The translations under genes were made by a program, and so were the position numbers. A stretch of 15,486 bases of DNA. Source: Chloroflexota bacterium. Its GTDB lineage: Bacteria > Chloroflexota > Anaerolineae > Anaerolineales > UBA11858. Within the stretch, counting starts at the first letter, position 1. The number at the start of each line of letters is the position of its first letter. Shown here one piece after another: positions 6,261 to 13,011 of the stretch. The notes below the pieces were generated by a model. It was not told where the DNA came from. It ran no database searches and saw nothing but the letters and a program-made list of their open reading frames with translations. The DNA is taken from positions 1 to 15,486 of the forward strand of contig DAOUWT010000031.1 in assembly GCA_030666985.1 (NCBI GenBank), in the 5' to 3' direction.

Positions 6261-9200
6261 ATGCAAGACTTCCTTTTCCACGGCGGCATCGCCGACCTTG
6301 ATCCAAAACTAGCCGAGCTAATCGACATTGAAGAAGAACGCCAATACCGGCGTCTGATCCTGATCCCCAGCGAAAGCTCGTCACCATTGGCGGTGCGAGA
6401 AGCCCTGGGGTCTGGTTTCCATAATATCTACGCCGAAGGTTATTCTTATGACTTCACCGGCGGGCTATCCGAAGAGGAAATTTTTGACTACGATGAGCGT
6501 TTAGCCGAATACAGGCGTTATTCTGATGACCGCTATTATAAGGGGGTGGAATACGCCGACCTCTTGGAGGCGGTAGCTTGCCAGCGAGCGGCGGAGGCCT
6601 TTGCCGCCAACGGGAAAACAGCCCTCGACATTTACGTCAACGTGCAGCCCCTCTCAGGCGGGCCGGCCAATAATGCCGTTTATCATGGCTTAGTTGATCT
6701 TGGCGATACTGTGTTGGGCATGAACCTGCTGCACGGGGGACACCTTTCGCACGGCTCGCGCGTCAACCGTTCGGGAGAGTACTACAACATCGTTTCTTAT
6801 TCCGTAGACCCCGAAACAGAGCGTATAGATTACGATGAAGTGGAAAGGTTAGCCCTAGAGCATAAACCTAAAATGATCATTGCTGGGGTCTCCTCCTACT
6901 CCTGGCAATTGGACTGGGCCAGATTCCGCGAGATTGCCGACAAAGTGGATGCCTACCTTTTGGCAGATATATCTCACGTAGCCGGTCTGATCGTTGCTGG
7001 TCAGTATCCCTCCCCCATCGGGTATGCTCACATCATCTCCTCCACCACCCACAAAACGCTCTGCGGCCCGCGCGGAGCCATTTTAATGAGCACTGAGAGA
7101 GACATCATCCAAATTATTGACAAGGCCGTCTTCCCCGGCGAGCAGGGCGGCCCCCACGTGAACGTCTTTGGAGCCATGGCCTTAGCCTTCAAGTTGGCCC
7201 AAACAGAGCAATTCCAAGAATTACAAAAACAAATTGTCGCCAATTGCAAAATCCTCGCCGACCGCCTTCAAGAACGCGGATTCCGCATCCCCTTTGGAGG
7301 CACGGACACGCACTTGCTCAATATTGATACCAAATGTGTCAAAGGCAAAGACGGCGCGTGGCTGAGCGGCGATATGGCCGCCCGCATTTTAGACGTGGCA
7401 GGCATTGTTACCAATCGCAACACCATCCCCGGCGATAAATCGGCCCTCAACCCCTCCGGCGTGCGCATGGGAACTCCCTGGATCACCCAGCGCGGTTTCA
7501 AAGAAGCAGAGACCCGCCAATTAGCCGACATCATTGCCGATATTCTGTGGGCTTGCGAACCCCATTATCAGGGCCGCCAGTTGCGCGCCAAAGTGGATTT
7601 TTCCGTTTTGGAGGAGGCCAAGCTCAAGGTGCGTGCTCTAGCCCAAAGCGCGGGCATTGATTACGAGCCGATCCGGCACGGCTACCCCCATTTTTATTAT
7701 CTGGATGACGAGGCTGATGAGCAGGCTGCTAATTCGTCTTATTTTGTGACTGGCGAAAAAGTGCGCGAGTTCTTGAACTTTATGCTCAGCAGCGATATTG
7801 AGTCCCTAGAAGCCGGGCAAAGCCAACCCACACAGCTCCACACGCCCGAAGGCAGCATCACGGGTATGGCAACTTGCCTGGGCGACCAACGCTTCCGCCT
7901 CACCGTCCCCGCCGAAAAGGCCGGGCTAACCTTGGCGTGGCTGCGCTCGGTTTCGGATGGTTACGTTAGGGTGGCGGAGGACGTGCTTCGCAAAATCCCC
8001 GGCCCGGTTTGCGTCCGCGAGGCCGATGAGGATCAGGATTCCATTGTGGGAGGCGATCCCCACGGAGCGCAGAAAGCGTATTATCTAGGTATCCCCGAAA
8101 GGGATACACGCATCCCCGCCGGGGACGGGCCCTCCCTCCCCAACTTTGAATGGGGAGAAAAAGAAAGCGATCAAATGCAGCGCACACCTCTTTACGATTT
8201 GCATCTTGAACTGGGGGCGCGGATGGTGCCCTTTGCGGGGTGGGAGATGCCGGTGCGGTATGGTTCGGTGATGGACGAGCATTTGGCCGTGCGCGAGACG
8301 GCGGGTTTGTTCGATGTGGCGCACATGGGCGTTTACCAGGCGGAGGGCCCCGACGCGATGGCTTTTTTGGATAGCGTTTGCGGCAACGATATTTCCTCGC
8401 TCGCAGTTGGGGAATCCCTTTACACTCATTTCCTTGACCCCGATGCTAATGTGATTGACGATTTATTGGTCTATCACCGGGGGGATGAAAAATACCTGGT
8501 CGTGGTCAATGCGTCTAATGATGCCAAGGATTGGGCCTGGCTGAACGCGGTGCGGGAGGGGGTGGTTAGGGTGGATGAGGCCCGGCCCTGGGCGTGTGCC
8601 TTTGGCCGGAACGTGGTCTTGCGCAATTTGCACAATCCCCAGGAAGGCGGCGACATGCTGGTAGATATTGCTTTGCAAGGCCCCCGTTCGCGTGAGATTT
8701 TGTTCTCCCTGGAAATTAACGAGGCGGATCGCCGCAAGATACGCCACCTGAGATGGGGCGAGTTGTGTGAGGCCACCGTGCAGGGGATGGAGATGGTGGT
8801 TTCCCGAACCGGCTACACGGGTGAGCGCATGGGCTTCGAGTTATTCGTTCATCCCCGGCGGGTGGAGGATTTGTTCAGGGTTTTGCTGGAGGTGGGCGTG
8901 CCGCTGGGCCTGAAGCCGTGCGGCCTGGGGGCGCGTGATTCCCTGCGCACCGAGGCAGGGCTGCCCTTATATGGGCACGAGATGGGCGGCCCGATGGAAT
9001 TGGGTGTGGCTGAGGCCGGGTTTGGCTCTTATGTAAAGACAAATAAACCTTGGTTCATTGGCCGGGACGCTTTCCTTGCCCGCGAAAAGGAGCGTGATAG
9101 CGTTGTGGTGCGTTTCCGCTTTAACGACCAAAGGGTTCGCAAAGCCCATTATGGTGACCCTGTGCTGGATGGGCACGGGCGAGTGATTGGCCGCGTGACG

Positions 9201-9398
9201 AGTTGCGCTACCGACAGCGAGGGCTACTTCCTTGGTCAAGCTTATGTACACAGACGCTACGCCAAGAAAGGCATGTTAATTTACATTTACCAGGATGTTT
9301 CAAAGCGTCCCGTCAAAAATTTGGCGGAACTCAGCGACGGCGAGCGGGTGGCGCTGCCCGAAGCCGCGGAGATACTGCGGCGGTTCCCGAGGCGGTGA
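6261..9398 (+). CDS. glyA/gcvT: Fused serine hydroxymethyltransferase - glycine cleavage T protein (aminomethyltransferase)
   Basis: This 1045-residue cytosolic protein has two complete enzyme modules. Residues 1-480 are SHMT: NIYAEGY (55-61), SGGPANNAVY (132-141), HGGHLSHGS (158-166), DISHVAG (236-242) and the PLP lysine K265 in STTHKTLCGPRG. About 26 extra residues (62-90) interrupt the usual YAEGYP..RYYGG loop. Residues 639-1045 are GcvT: PFAGWEMPV (657-665), DVAHMGVY (685-692), the folate-site Asp in NVIDDLLVY (730-738), SRTGYTGERMGFE (848-860) and RTEAGLPLYGHE (896-907). SHMT interconverts serine and glycine with methylene-THF. GcvT takes the aminomethyl group from the lipoyl H protein to give methylene-THF and ammonia, so the fusion joins two steps sharing folate and glycine. 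No gcvH, gcvP or lpd is present here. Residues 493-571 resemble a degenerate GcvT N-terminal segment. AGGAG at 6249-6253 fixes the start. Confidence 0.93.
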   Translation: MQDFLFHGGIADLDPKLAELIDIEEERQYRRLILIPSESSSPLAVREALGSGFHNIYAEGYSYDFTGGLSEEEIFDYDERLAEYRRYSDDRYYKGVEYADLLEAVACQRAAEAFAANGKTALDIYVNVQPLSGGPANNAVYHGLVDLGDTVLGMNLLHGGHLSHGSRVNRSGEYYNIVSYSVDPETERIDYDEVERLALEHKPKMIIAGVSSYSWQLDWARFREIADKVDAYLLADISHVAGLIVAGQYPSPIGYAHIISSTTHKTLCGPRGAILMSTERDIIQIIDKAVFPGEQGGPHVNVFGAMALAFKLAQTEQFQELQKQIVANCKILADRLQERGFRIPFGGTDTHLLNIDTKCVKGKDGAWLSGDMAARILDVAGIVTNRNTIPGDKSALNPSGVRMGTPWITQRGFKEAETRQLADIIADILWACEPHYQGRQLRAKVDFSVLEEAKLKVRALAQSAGIDYEPIRHGYPHFYYLDDEADEQAANSSYFVTGEKVREFLNFMLSSDIESLEAGQSQPTQLHTPEGSITGMATCLGDQRFRLTVPAEKAGLTLAWLRSVSDGYVRVAEDVLRKIPGPVCVREADEDQDSIVGGDPHGAQKAYYLGIPERDTRIPAGDGPSLPNFEWGEKESDQMQRTPLYDLHLELGARMVPFAGWEMPVRYGSVMDEHLAVRETAGLFDVAHMGVYQAEGPDAMAFLDSVCGNDISSLAVGESLYTHFLDPDANVIDDLLVYHRGDEKYLVVVNASNDAKDWAWLNAVREGVVRVDEARPWACAFGRNVVLRNLHNPQEGGDMLVDIALQGPRSREILFSLEINEADRRKIRHLRWGELCEATVQGMEMVVSRTGYTGERMGFELFVHPRRVEDLFRVLLEVGVPLGLKPCGLGARDSLRTEAGLPLYGHEMGGPMELGVAEAGFGSYVKTNKPWFIGRDAFLAREKERDSVVVRFRFNDQRVRKAHYGDPVLDGHGRVIGRVTSCATDSEGYFLGQAYVHRRYAKKGMLIYIYQDVSKRPVKNLAELSDGERVALPEAAEILRRFPRR
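8089..8157. repeat. Three consecutive hairpins inside the GlyA-GcvT linker DNA
   Basis: GTATCCC/GGGATAC (8089-8095, 8101-8107), TCCCC/GGGGA (8113-8117, 8121-8125) and CTCCCCA/TGGGGAG (8136-8142, 8151-8157) are all perfect stems. They fill the stretch that encodes residues about 610-633, just before the canonical GcvT start Met639 (codon at 8175). This is spacer-like structure inside a coding region. The encoded peptide (GIPERDTRIPAGDG...) looks like an unstructured linker. Confidence 0.7.
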
Positions 9399-9449
9399 GG
9401 CAGGAACAGTGTTCAGTAAGCAGTCAATATCATTAAGTTAAGGATTTAT

Positions 9450-9533
9450 GTCATTTCGAGCAACGCGAGAAATCTTTCAGTGATGAGTGAAGAACGGACT
9501 GAAACAAAGATTTCTCCCTCTGGTCGAAATGAC
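9450..9533. repeat. Palindromic MITE-like element, type A, copy 1
   Basis: The ends are perfect inverted repeats, GTCATTTCGA (9450-9459) and TCGAAATGAC (9524-9533). A second perfect 11-bp inner pair is GAGAAATCTTT (9467-9477) with AAAGATTTCTC (9506-9516). Its right end, including ten bases beyond the palindrome (to 9543), matches the reverse complement of the copy at 12811 at all but one of about 36 positions. It encodes nothing and would need an outside transposase if mobile. Confidence 0.85.
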
Positions 9534-9543
9534 ACCTGAGTAG

Positions 9544-9705
9544 CTTGACAATGGCATATTTCAAATTTGATGTCATTGCGAGGCGGCGCTTTTCCGCCGT
9601 GGCAATCTCCCCATTGGTCAGGGAGACCGCTTCGTCACCGCCAAAGGCGCGCAAAGCGAAAATGTTCCTCGCAGTGACATAGTGTGCTAATTTGACATTG
9701 TCAAG
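9544..9705. repeat. Palindromic MITE-like element, type B, with nested outer inverted repeats
   Basis: The core runs from TGTCATTGCGAGG (9571-9583) to CCTCGCAGTGACA (9667-9679), one mismatch between the arms. An inner hairpin GGCGG/CCGCC lies at 9582-9598. Outside the core are two further pairs, CTTGACAATG (9544-9553) with CATTGTCAAG (9696-9705), perfect, and TCAAATT (9561-9567) with AATTTGA (9689-9695), perfect. The whole 162 bp could therefore fold as one long interrupted stem. The core belongs to the GTCATTGCGAGG word family seen dispersed in many bacterial genomes. Confidence 0.8.
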
Positions 9706-9815
9706 GTAGTTACCATTGCAAACTAGATACCGTAAACTGTAAACTGAACACTTGTACCCCCGCCGCCTGCTTGCTCCCCAATCTTCCCATTTTCCCAATC
9801 CCCCAATTTACCAAC

Positions 9816-11528
9816 TCACCCCTCCCACAACTTAAAATCCGCCAAATTAGAATCCCCAATGAATTCCCGCAGAATAGAGTTATCCGGGATCATGTCCGTA
9901 TCTAGCGGCTGGAACCACTCCAGGAAGGACAAGAGGCGGTTGGCTTCAATCCATTCTTCGGTCTTGTGAGAAACCTGGCGCAAGATAGGCTCGGCGAGGG
10001 TTTTTAGGGCGGAAAGCTCATAAGTCAGGGCAGAGTTGAACATGGCGTTTGCCTGCCCCTGGTGGGGGAAGATGTAGCGCTCTTCTCCGCGCCGGACGGA
10101 TGCCCAGCGGCTGATGGTCTCTTGGGCTGCGTATCCCCGGCCGCGGAAGTCGCGCACAATGCGGCGGACCAGGCGGGTATCGGTCGTTGAAACCCGGTTG
10201 TGACGGTCAAGGTTCAGTTGTGTGAGGGCCGAAACGTAGATACGAAAAGTTTGTTGGGGCGGGATATTGGGGATCAGTTTGGGATTCAATCCATGGATGC
10301 CTTCCAGGATGATGATCTGCCCGGGGCGGAGCTGGACAATTTCCCCCGGCCCGCTTTTCCCAGTGTGGAAGTCGTAGTTGGGTAATTGCACTTGCTCTCC
10401 GGCTATTAGGCGTTCTATGTCTGCTCCTAAACGTTCTCGGTTGACGGCTTCCAGGGCCTCGAAGTTGAGCTCCCCATTCTCATCATGGGGCGTTTCGGCG
10501 CGGTTTACAAAATAATTATCCATCTCCAGCGGGAAGGGGGATATGCCCTTTGCCAGCAATTGGATAGTAAGCCGTTTAGAAAAGGTAGTTTTTCCCGAAG
10601 AGGAAGGCCCGGCGATGAGGACAACGTGCAAATCCTTGGCGCGTTCGGCAATTTGCGCGGCTATCTCGGCGATGTGCTGTTCATGGAGGGCCTCTGAGAC
10701 CAAAATGACCTTCCGAATCTTTTTAGCTGCAATTACATCATTGAGCGGGCCTACGCTATCAATACCTAGGCGCTGTAACCAATCTCCGTAGCGTTGAAAA
10801 ATATTCAGGAGGGTATAGTCTTTGGGAATTGGCCGCAAAGTTGTGGGGGCGCTTTTTTGCGGGAAGCGCAGGACAAAACCCTCTTCCATGGGGGTGAGGT
10901 CAAACCACTGCAAGTAACCGGTGGATGGAACCATATAGCCGTGATGATAGTCGCGGTGTTCACCTAATTCGTAAAGGACAAGATAGTCTTTATCACGGTG
11001 AGCTAGCAGGCGAACCTTGCCCCTGTAGCCTTTTTCTTCAAAATGGGCAATAGCTTCTTGAAGGGGGACCTTTGTTCTCTTAAGCGGAATATCTTGCTTC
11101 ACAAGCTCTCGCATGTGTTTTTCAATTTTATCAAGTTCTTTTGAGTCTAGCGGGGGACGCCGGTAGACTTGGCAGAAATACCCCCCGGTCGTGATGGAGT
11201 GGTCAATGGTCAGGATAGCGTTGGGATAAATGTCCTGGAAAGCGCTTTCTAGGAGGAAGGTCAGCGAACGGCGGTAAAGACGCATCCCGTCCGCTTCTCC
11301 CATTGTGACCGGGCGCACATTAGCATCCATTCTGATCGAATAAGGAAGTTCGCGTAATTTGTTATTGACAACAGCCCCGACGATAGGAGGTTGTTTTGGG
11401 TCTTGGTGCTCACTAAAAAACTCTTCCAGAGTCGCTCCGCGCGGCCCAGAGAGAACCAAACCGTCGGGCAAATGTACTTCTACTGTCTTGCGAGGGGGTA
11501 CGAGTGTGATTTGTGTTTTTTTTGGCAT
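9816..11528 (-). CDS. TGS-domain nucleoside kinase (uridine kinase/phosphoribulokinase family with ThrRS-like N-terminus)
   Basis: This 570-residue protein starts at MPKKTQ (11528); a longer frame to 11624 only adds translated spacer words. Residues about 8-78 are a TGS domain. About 80-210 resemble the second additional (editing) domain of threonyl-tRNA synthetase, including VPSTGYLQ (200-207). The editing metal-site histidines (HxxxH) appear as R87xxxF91, so editing is unlikely. Residues about 300-500 are a P-loop kinase: GPSSSGKT (307-314, Walker A), LEMDNYF (334-340), LPNYDFHTGK (382-391), ILEGIHGLNP (407-416) and RLVRRIVRDFRGRG (452-465), the uridine kinase lid/arginine motif. It should phosphorylate a nucleoside or similar small alcohol with ATP; the substrate is unknown. 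It is the last gene of the minus-strand series and has no visible Shine-Dalgarno. Confidence 0.88.
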   Translation of the reverse strand: MPKKTQITLVPPRKTVEVHLPDGLVLSGPRGATLEEFFSEHQDPKQPPIVGAVVNNKLRELPYSIRMDANVRPVTMGEADGMRLYRRSLTFLLESAFQDIYPNAILTIDHSITTGGYFCQVYRRPPLDSKELDKIEKHMRELVKQDIPLKRTKVPLQEAIAHFEEKGYRGKVRLLAHRDKDYLVLYELGEHRDYHHGYMVPSTGYLQWFDLTPMEEGFVLRFPQKSAPTTLRPIPKDYTLLNIFQRYGDWLQRLGIDSVGPLNDVIAAKKIRKVILVSEALHEQHIAEIAAQIAERAKDLHVVLIAGPSSSGKTTFSKRLTIQLLAKGISPFPLEMDNYFVNRAETPHDENGELNFEALEAVNRERLGADIERLIAGEQVQLPNYDFHTGKSGPGEIVQLRPGQIIILEGIHGLNPKLIPNIPPQQTFRIYVSALTQLNLDRHNRVSTTDTRLVRRIVRDFRGRGYAAQETISRWASVRRGEERYIFPHQGQANAMFNSALTYELSALKTLAEPILRQVSHKTEEWIEANRLLSFLEWFQPLDTDMIPDNSILREFIGDSNLADFKLWEG

Positions 11529-11627
11529 AGTGGGGTTAGGGACTAGGGGACTGGTGATTAGGAAACTAGGGATTGGATAATTTAGGTGATGAGTAATCAG
11601 TATACCAGTTTTCCAATATACCACTCC
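11529..11627 (-). repeat. Word-repeat spacer between adaptor and kinase genes
   Basis: Read on the minus strand, GGTATATTGGAAAACTGG-type words follow the adaptor stop. CTAGTTTCCTAATCACCAGTC-type words then run up to the kinase ATG. The 49 bases before the ATG contain only three G on that strand. The CTAGT/CTAAT words also occur, in the opposite orientation relative to the next gene, at 6173-6203. No terminator or Shine-Dalgarno is seen. Confidence 0.7.
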
Positions 11628-12791
11628 CTAGTCTTTCGCTGCAAAAGTCACCTCCACCGTCATGCCCCACCGCAAGGCGGGATCGCTCCCTTCCAAGCGG
11701 ATTTTGACCGTATAAATAATATCGCCTGCCTGTGTCTTGAACGACTCTCCGATGCTCGTCACCTCGCCATGCAAGGTCAATTCAGGCAGCGCGTCAGGGG
11801 TAATTTCTACAGCTTGCCCTACAGCGACCTTGACTACTTCCAACTCCGTCAAGTCGCTGGTTTCGACGTAGAATTCACTAAGATTGGCTATTTGCACTGC
11901 CCATAGTTCGGGGCCTGCTAACTGACCAATCTCTACATTGATGTCGGTGATTGTCCCATCAAAGGGAGCCTTTAGCTCGTAGCCATCGAGGGCGTTTTCC
12001 GCTGCGGCGACTTGGGCCTGGGCGTTGGCTAGTTGGGCCTCAAGGAGAGTTTTTTGGTCGGGGTCAAGCCCTTCTGCACGGAGTTCGTATTCTCGTTTAG
12101 CTTCTGCTTCTGCTGCGAGGGCGGCATCAAGCCAGGCCCGGAGATTGTCGGACTCGCGGAGAGTCTCCTCTAAATCGCGGATGGCTTCGTTCAAGTCTTC
12201 TTGGGCTGCCTCAAGATCGTCTTGGGCGTCTTTGCGCTTGGAATTGTCTTCGTCGAGGTCTGCATATTTATCAAATTCTTCTTGGGCGTCTTCCAAATCT
12301 ACTTCGCGGTCGTTGACCTCGGCTTCGGCATCGTCAATATCATCTTGGATGGCGTCGGTATCCAAGTCCTCCCATGCGCGTTCCGCCTCGGTGCGGAGGA
12401 TTTGAGCGTCCAGGTAGGTTTGCCAGGCGTTGGCGGCGGCTATCCCTCCCGTGCGGACGAAATCTTCATAGGCTTGCTCTACGGTGAGCAACCCAAGTTC
12501 GGCGGCTTTCAAGGCGGCTGCGGCTTGCTCTTGGTCGGTGAGGCGGGCGATGACTTGTCCTTGAGCGACTTTTTCCCCTTCTGCGACTAAAATTTCAGAG
12601 ACTGTGCCGCGTGCTCTAAAATTTAGAATCATGTCCCGCGCGGGGAGGATATGCCCCTCCGCTATGACAGCGTCTACGCTGGGGGGGGCGATTGGCTCAG
12701 GCGTGGGCGTTTCTGCTGTGCCGCAAGCGCTGAACGTCAACGCGAAAGCTAATATCAACCAAAAGAATGTTTTTGCTTTTTGTGTTTTCAT
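11628..12791 (-). CDS. Periplasmic adaptor lipoprotein (HlyD/MacA family) of an ABC efflux system
   Basis: This 387-residue protein begins with a lipoprotein signal: MKTQKAK, a hydrophobic run (9-20) and FSAC with lipidated C23, then a proline/threonine-rich spacer (26-37). RGTVSEILVAEGEKVAQGQVIARL (61-84) is the first half of the biotinyl-lipoyl domain and GYELKAPFDGTITDINVEIGQ (270-290) the second. Between them is a long hairpin coiled coil (about 88-268) unusually rich in Asp and Glu at 141-215. The C-terminal part (about 295-387) forms the beta-barrel and membrane-proximal domains. Such adaptors link a MacB-like permease to the envelope or an outer partner. The permease gene lies directly upstream on the same strand, supporting a shared machine. 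AGAGGA (12798-12803, minus strand) gives a good Shine-Dalgarno six bases from the ATG. Confidence 0.92.
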   Translation of the reverse strand: MKTQKAKTFFWLILAFALTFSACGTAETPTPEPIAPPSVDAVIAEGHILPARDMILNFRARGTVSEILVAEGEKVAQGQVIARLTDQEQAAAALKAAELGLLTVEQAYEDFVRTGGIAAANAWQTYLDAQILRTEAERAWEDLDTDAIQDDIDDAEAEVNDREVDLEDAQEEFDKYADLDEDNSKRKDAQDDLEAAQEDLNEAIRDLEETLRESDNLRAWLDAALAAEAEAKREYELRAEGLDPDQKTLLEAQLANAQAQVAAAENALDGYELKAPFDGTITDINVEIGQLAGPELWAVQIANLSEFYVETSDLTELEVVKVAVGQAVEITPDALPELTLHGEVTSIGESFKTQAGDIIYTVKIRLEGSDPALRWGMTVEVTFAAKD

Positions 12792-12810
12792 TTTATTTCC
12801 TCTTTCGTGA

Positions 12811-12896
12811 CTACTCAGGTGTCATTTCGACCGGAGGGAGAAATCTTATACTAGACAGCAAAGATTTCTCCTCGCTCCGCTCGTCGAAATGACATG
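12811..12896. repeat. Palindromic MITE-like element, type A, copy 2
   Basis: GTCATTTCGA (12821-12830) and TCGAAATGAC (12884-12893) are perfect terminal inverted repeats. The inner arms GGGAGAAATCTT and AAGATTTCTCC also pair. The left flank CTACTCAGGT (12811-12820) is shared, in inverse orientation, with the copy at 9450-9543. It lies between the permease and adaptor genes, close to the adaptor start, where it could fold in the transcript and affect adaptor expression. Confidence 0.85.
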
Positions 12897-12953
12897 AGGG
12901 TAACTACTTACCCTCTTTCTATATTCAGACTTTGAATTCCAAACTTTAGATTT

Positions 12954-13011
12954 TAGCGTTCAACCTTCCAACTTTCAAACCTGCAACTCCTCACTCCTCA
13001 CTCATTACTCT
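12954..13011 (-). repeat. Word repeats after the permease stop codon
   Basis: On the plus strand, GCGTTCAACCTTCCAACTTT-type words (about 12956-12986) are followed by ACTCCTC/ACTCATT heptad-like words (about 12986-13010). The latter merge with the permease stop codon. On the minus strand these become G-rich GAGTGAG words directly after the stop. Similar heptads lie on the far side of the permease gene at 15456-15486. Confidence 0.7.

Larger units (their letters stand above)
9399..9815. other. 417-bp non-coding region between convergent genes
   Basis: No credible gene is seen on either strand. From left to right it holds TTCAGTAAGCAGTCA words, palindromic element A (9450-9533), palindromic element B with an outer inverted repeat (9544-9705), GTAAACTG words (about 9732-9750), and CCCAATC/CCCATTTTCC words (about 9778-9815) that run into the kinase stop codon. 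The two long palindromes may end transcription from both sides, but neither has a clear T-tract. Confidence 0.75.

Noticed and set aside
6083..6301. Small open frame between mazF and the GlyA-GcvT gene
   Set aside because: It starts within mazF in another frame, runs through word repeats and into the next gene, and has no Shine-Dalgarno or domain.
8175..9398. Separate gcvT gene starting at the internal ATG
   Set aside because: The frame is continuous with GlyA and no Shine-Dalgarno lies at a usable distance before 8175; kept as one fused CDS, with the alternative noted.
9451..9798. 115-codon open frame on the minus strand in the convergent spacer
   Set aside because: It translates the two palindromic elements and flanking words; such frames arise by chance in these elements and no family is recognisable.
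11529..11624. 32-residue N-terminal extension of the kinase
   Set aside because: The extension translates word repeats (ITHHLNYPIPS...) and precedes a clear TGS domain that starts a few residues after the Met at 11528.
12025..12405. 126-codon serine-rich open frame opposite the adaptor gene
   Set aside because: It is the antisense shadow of the adaptor's Asp/Glu/Ala-rich coiled coil, whose codons read as Ser/Arg on the other strand.
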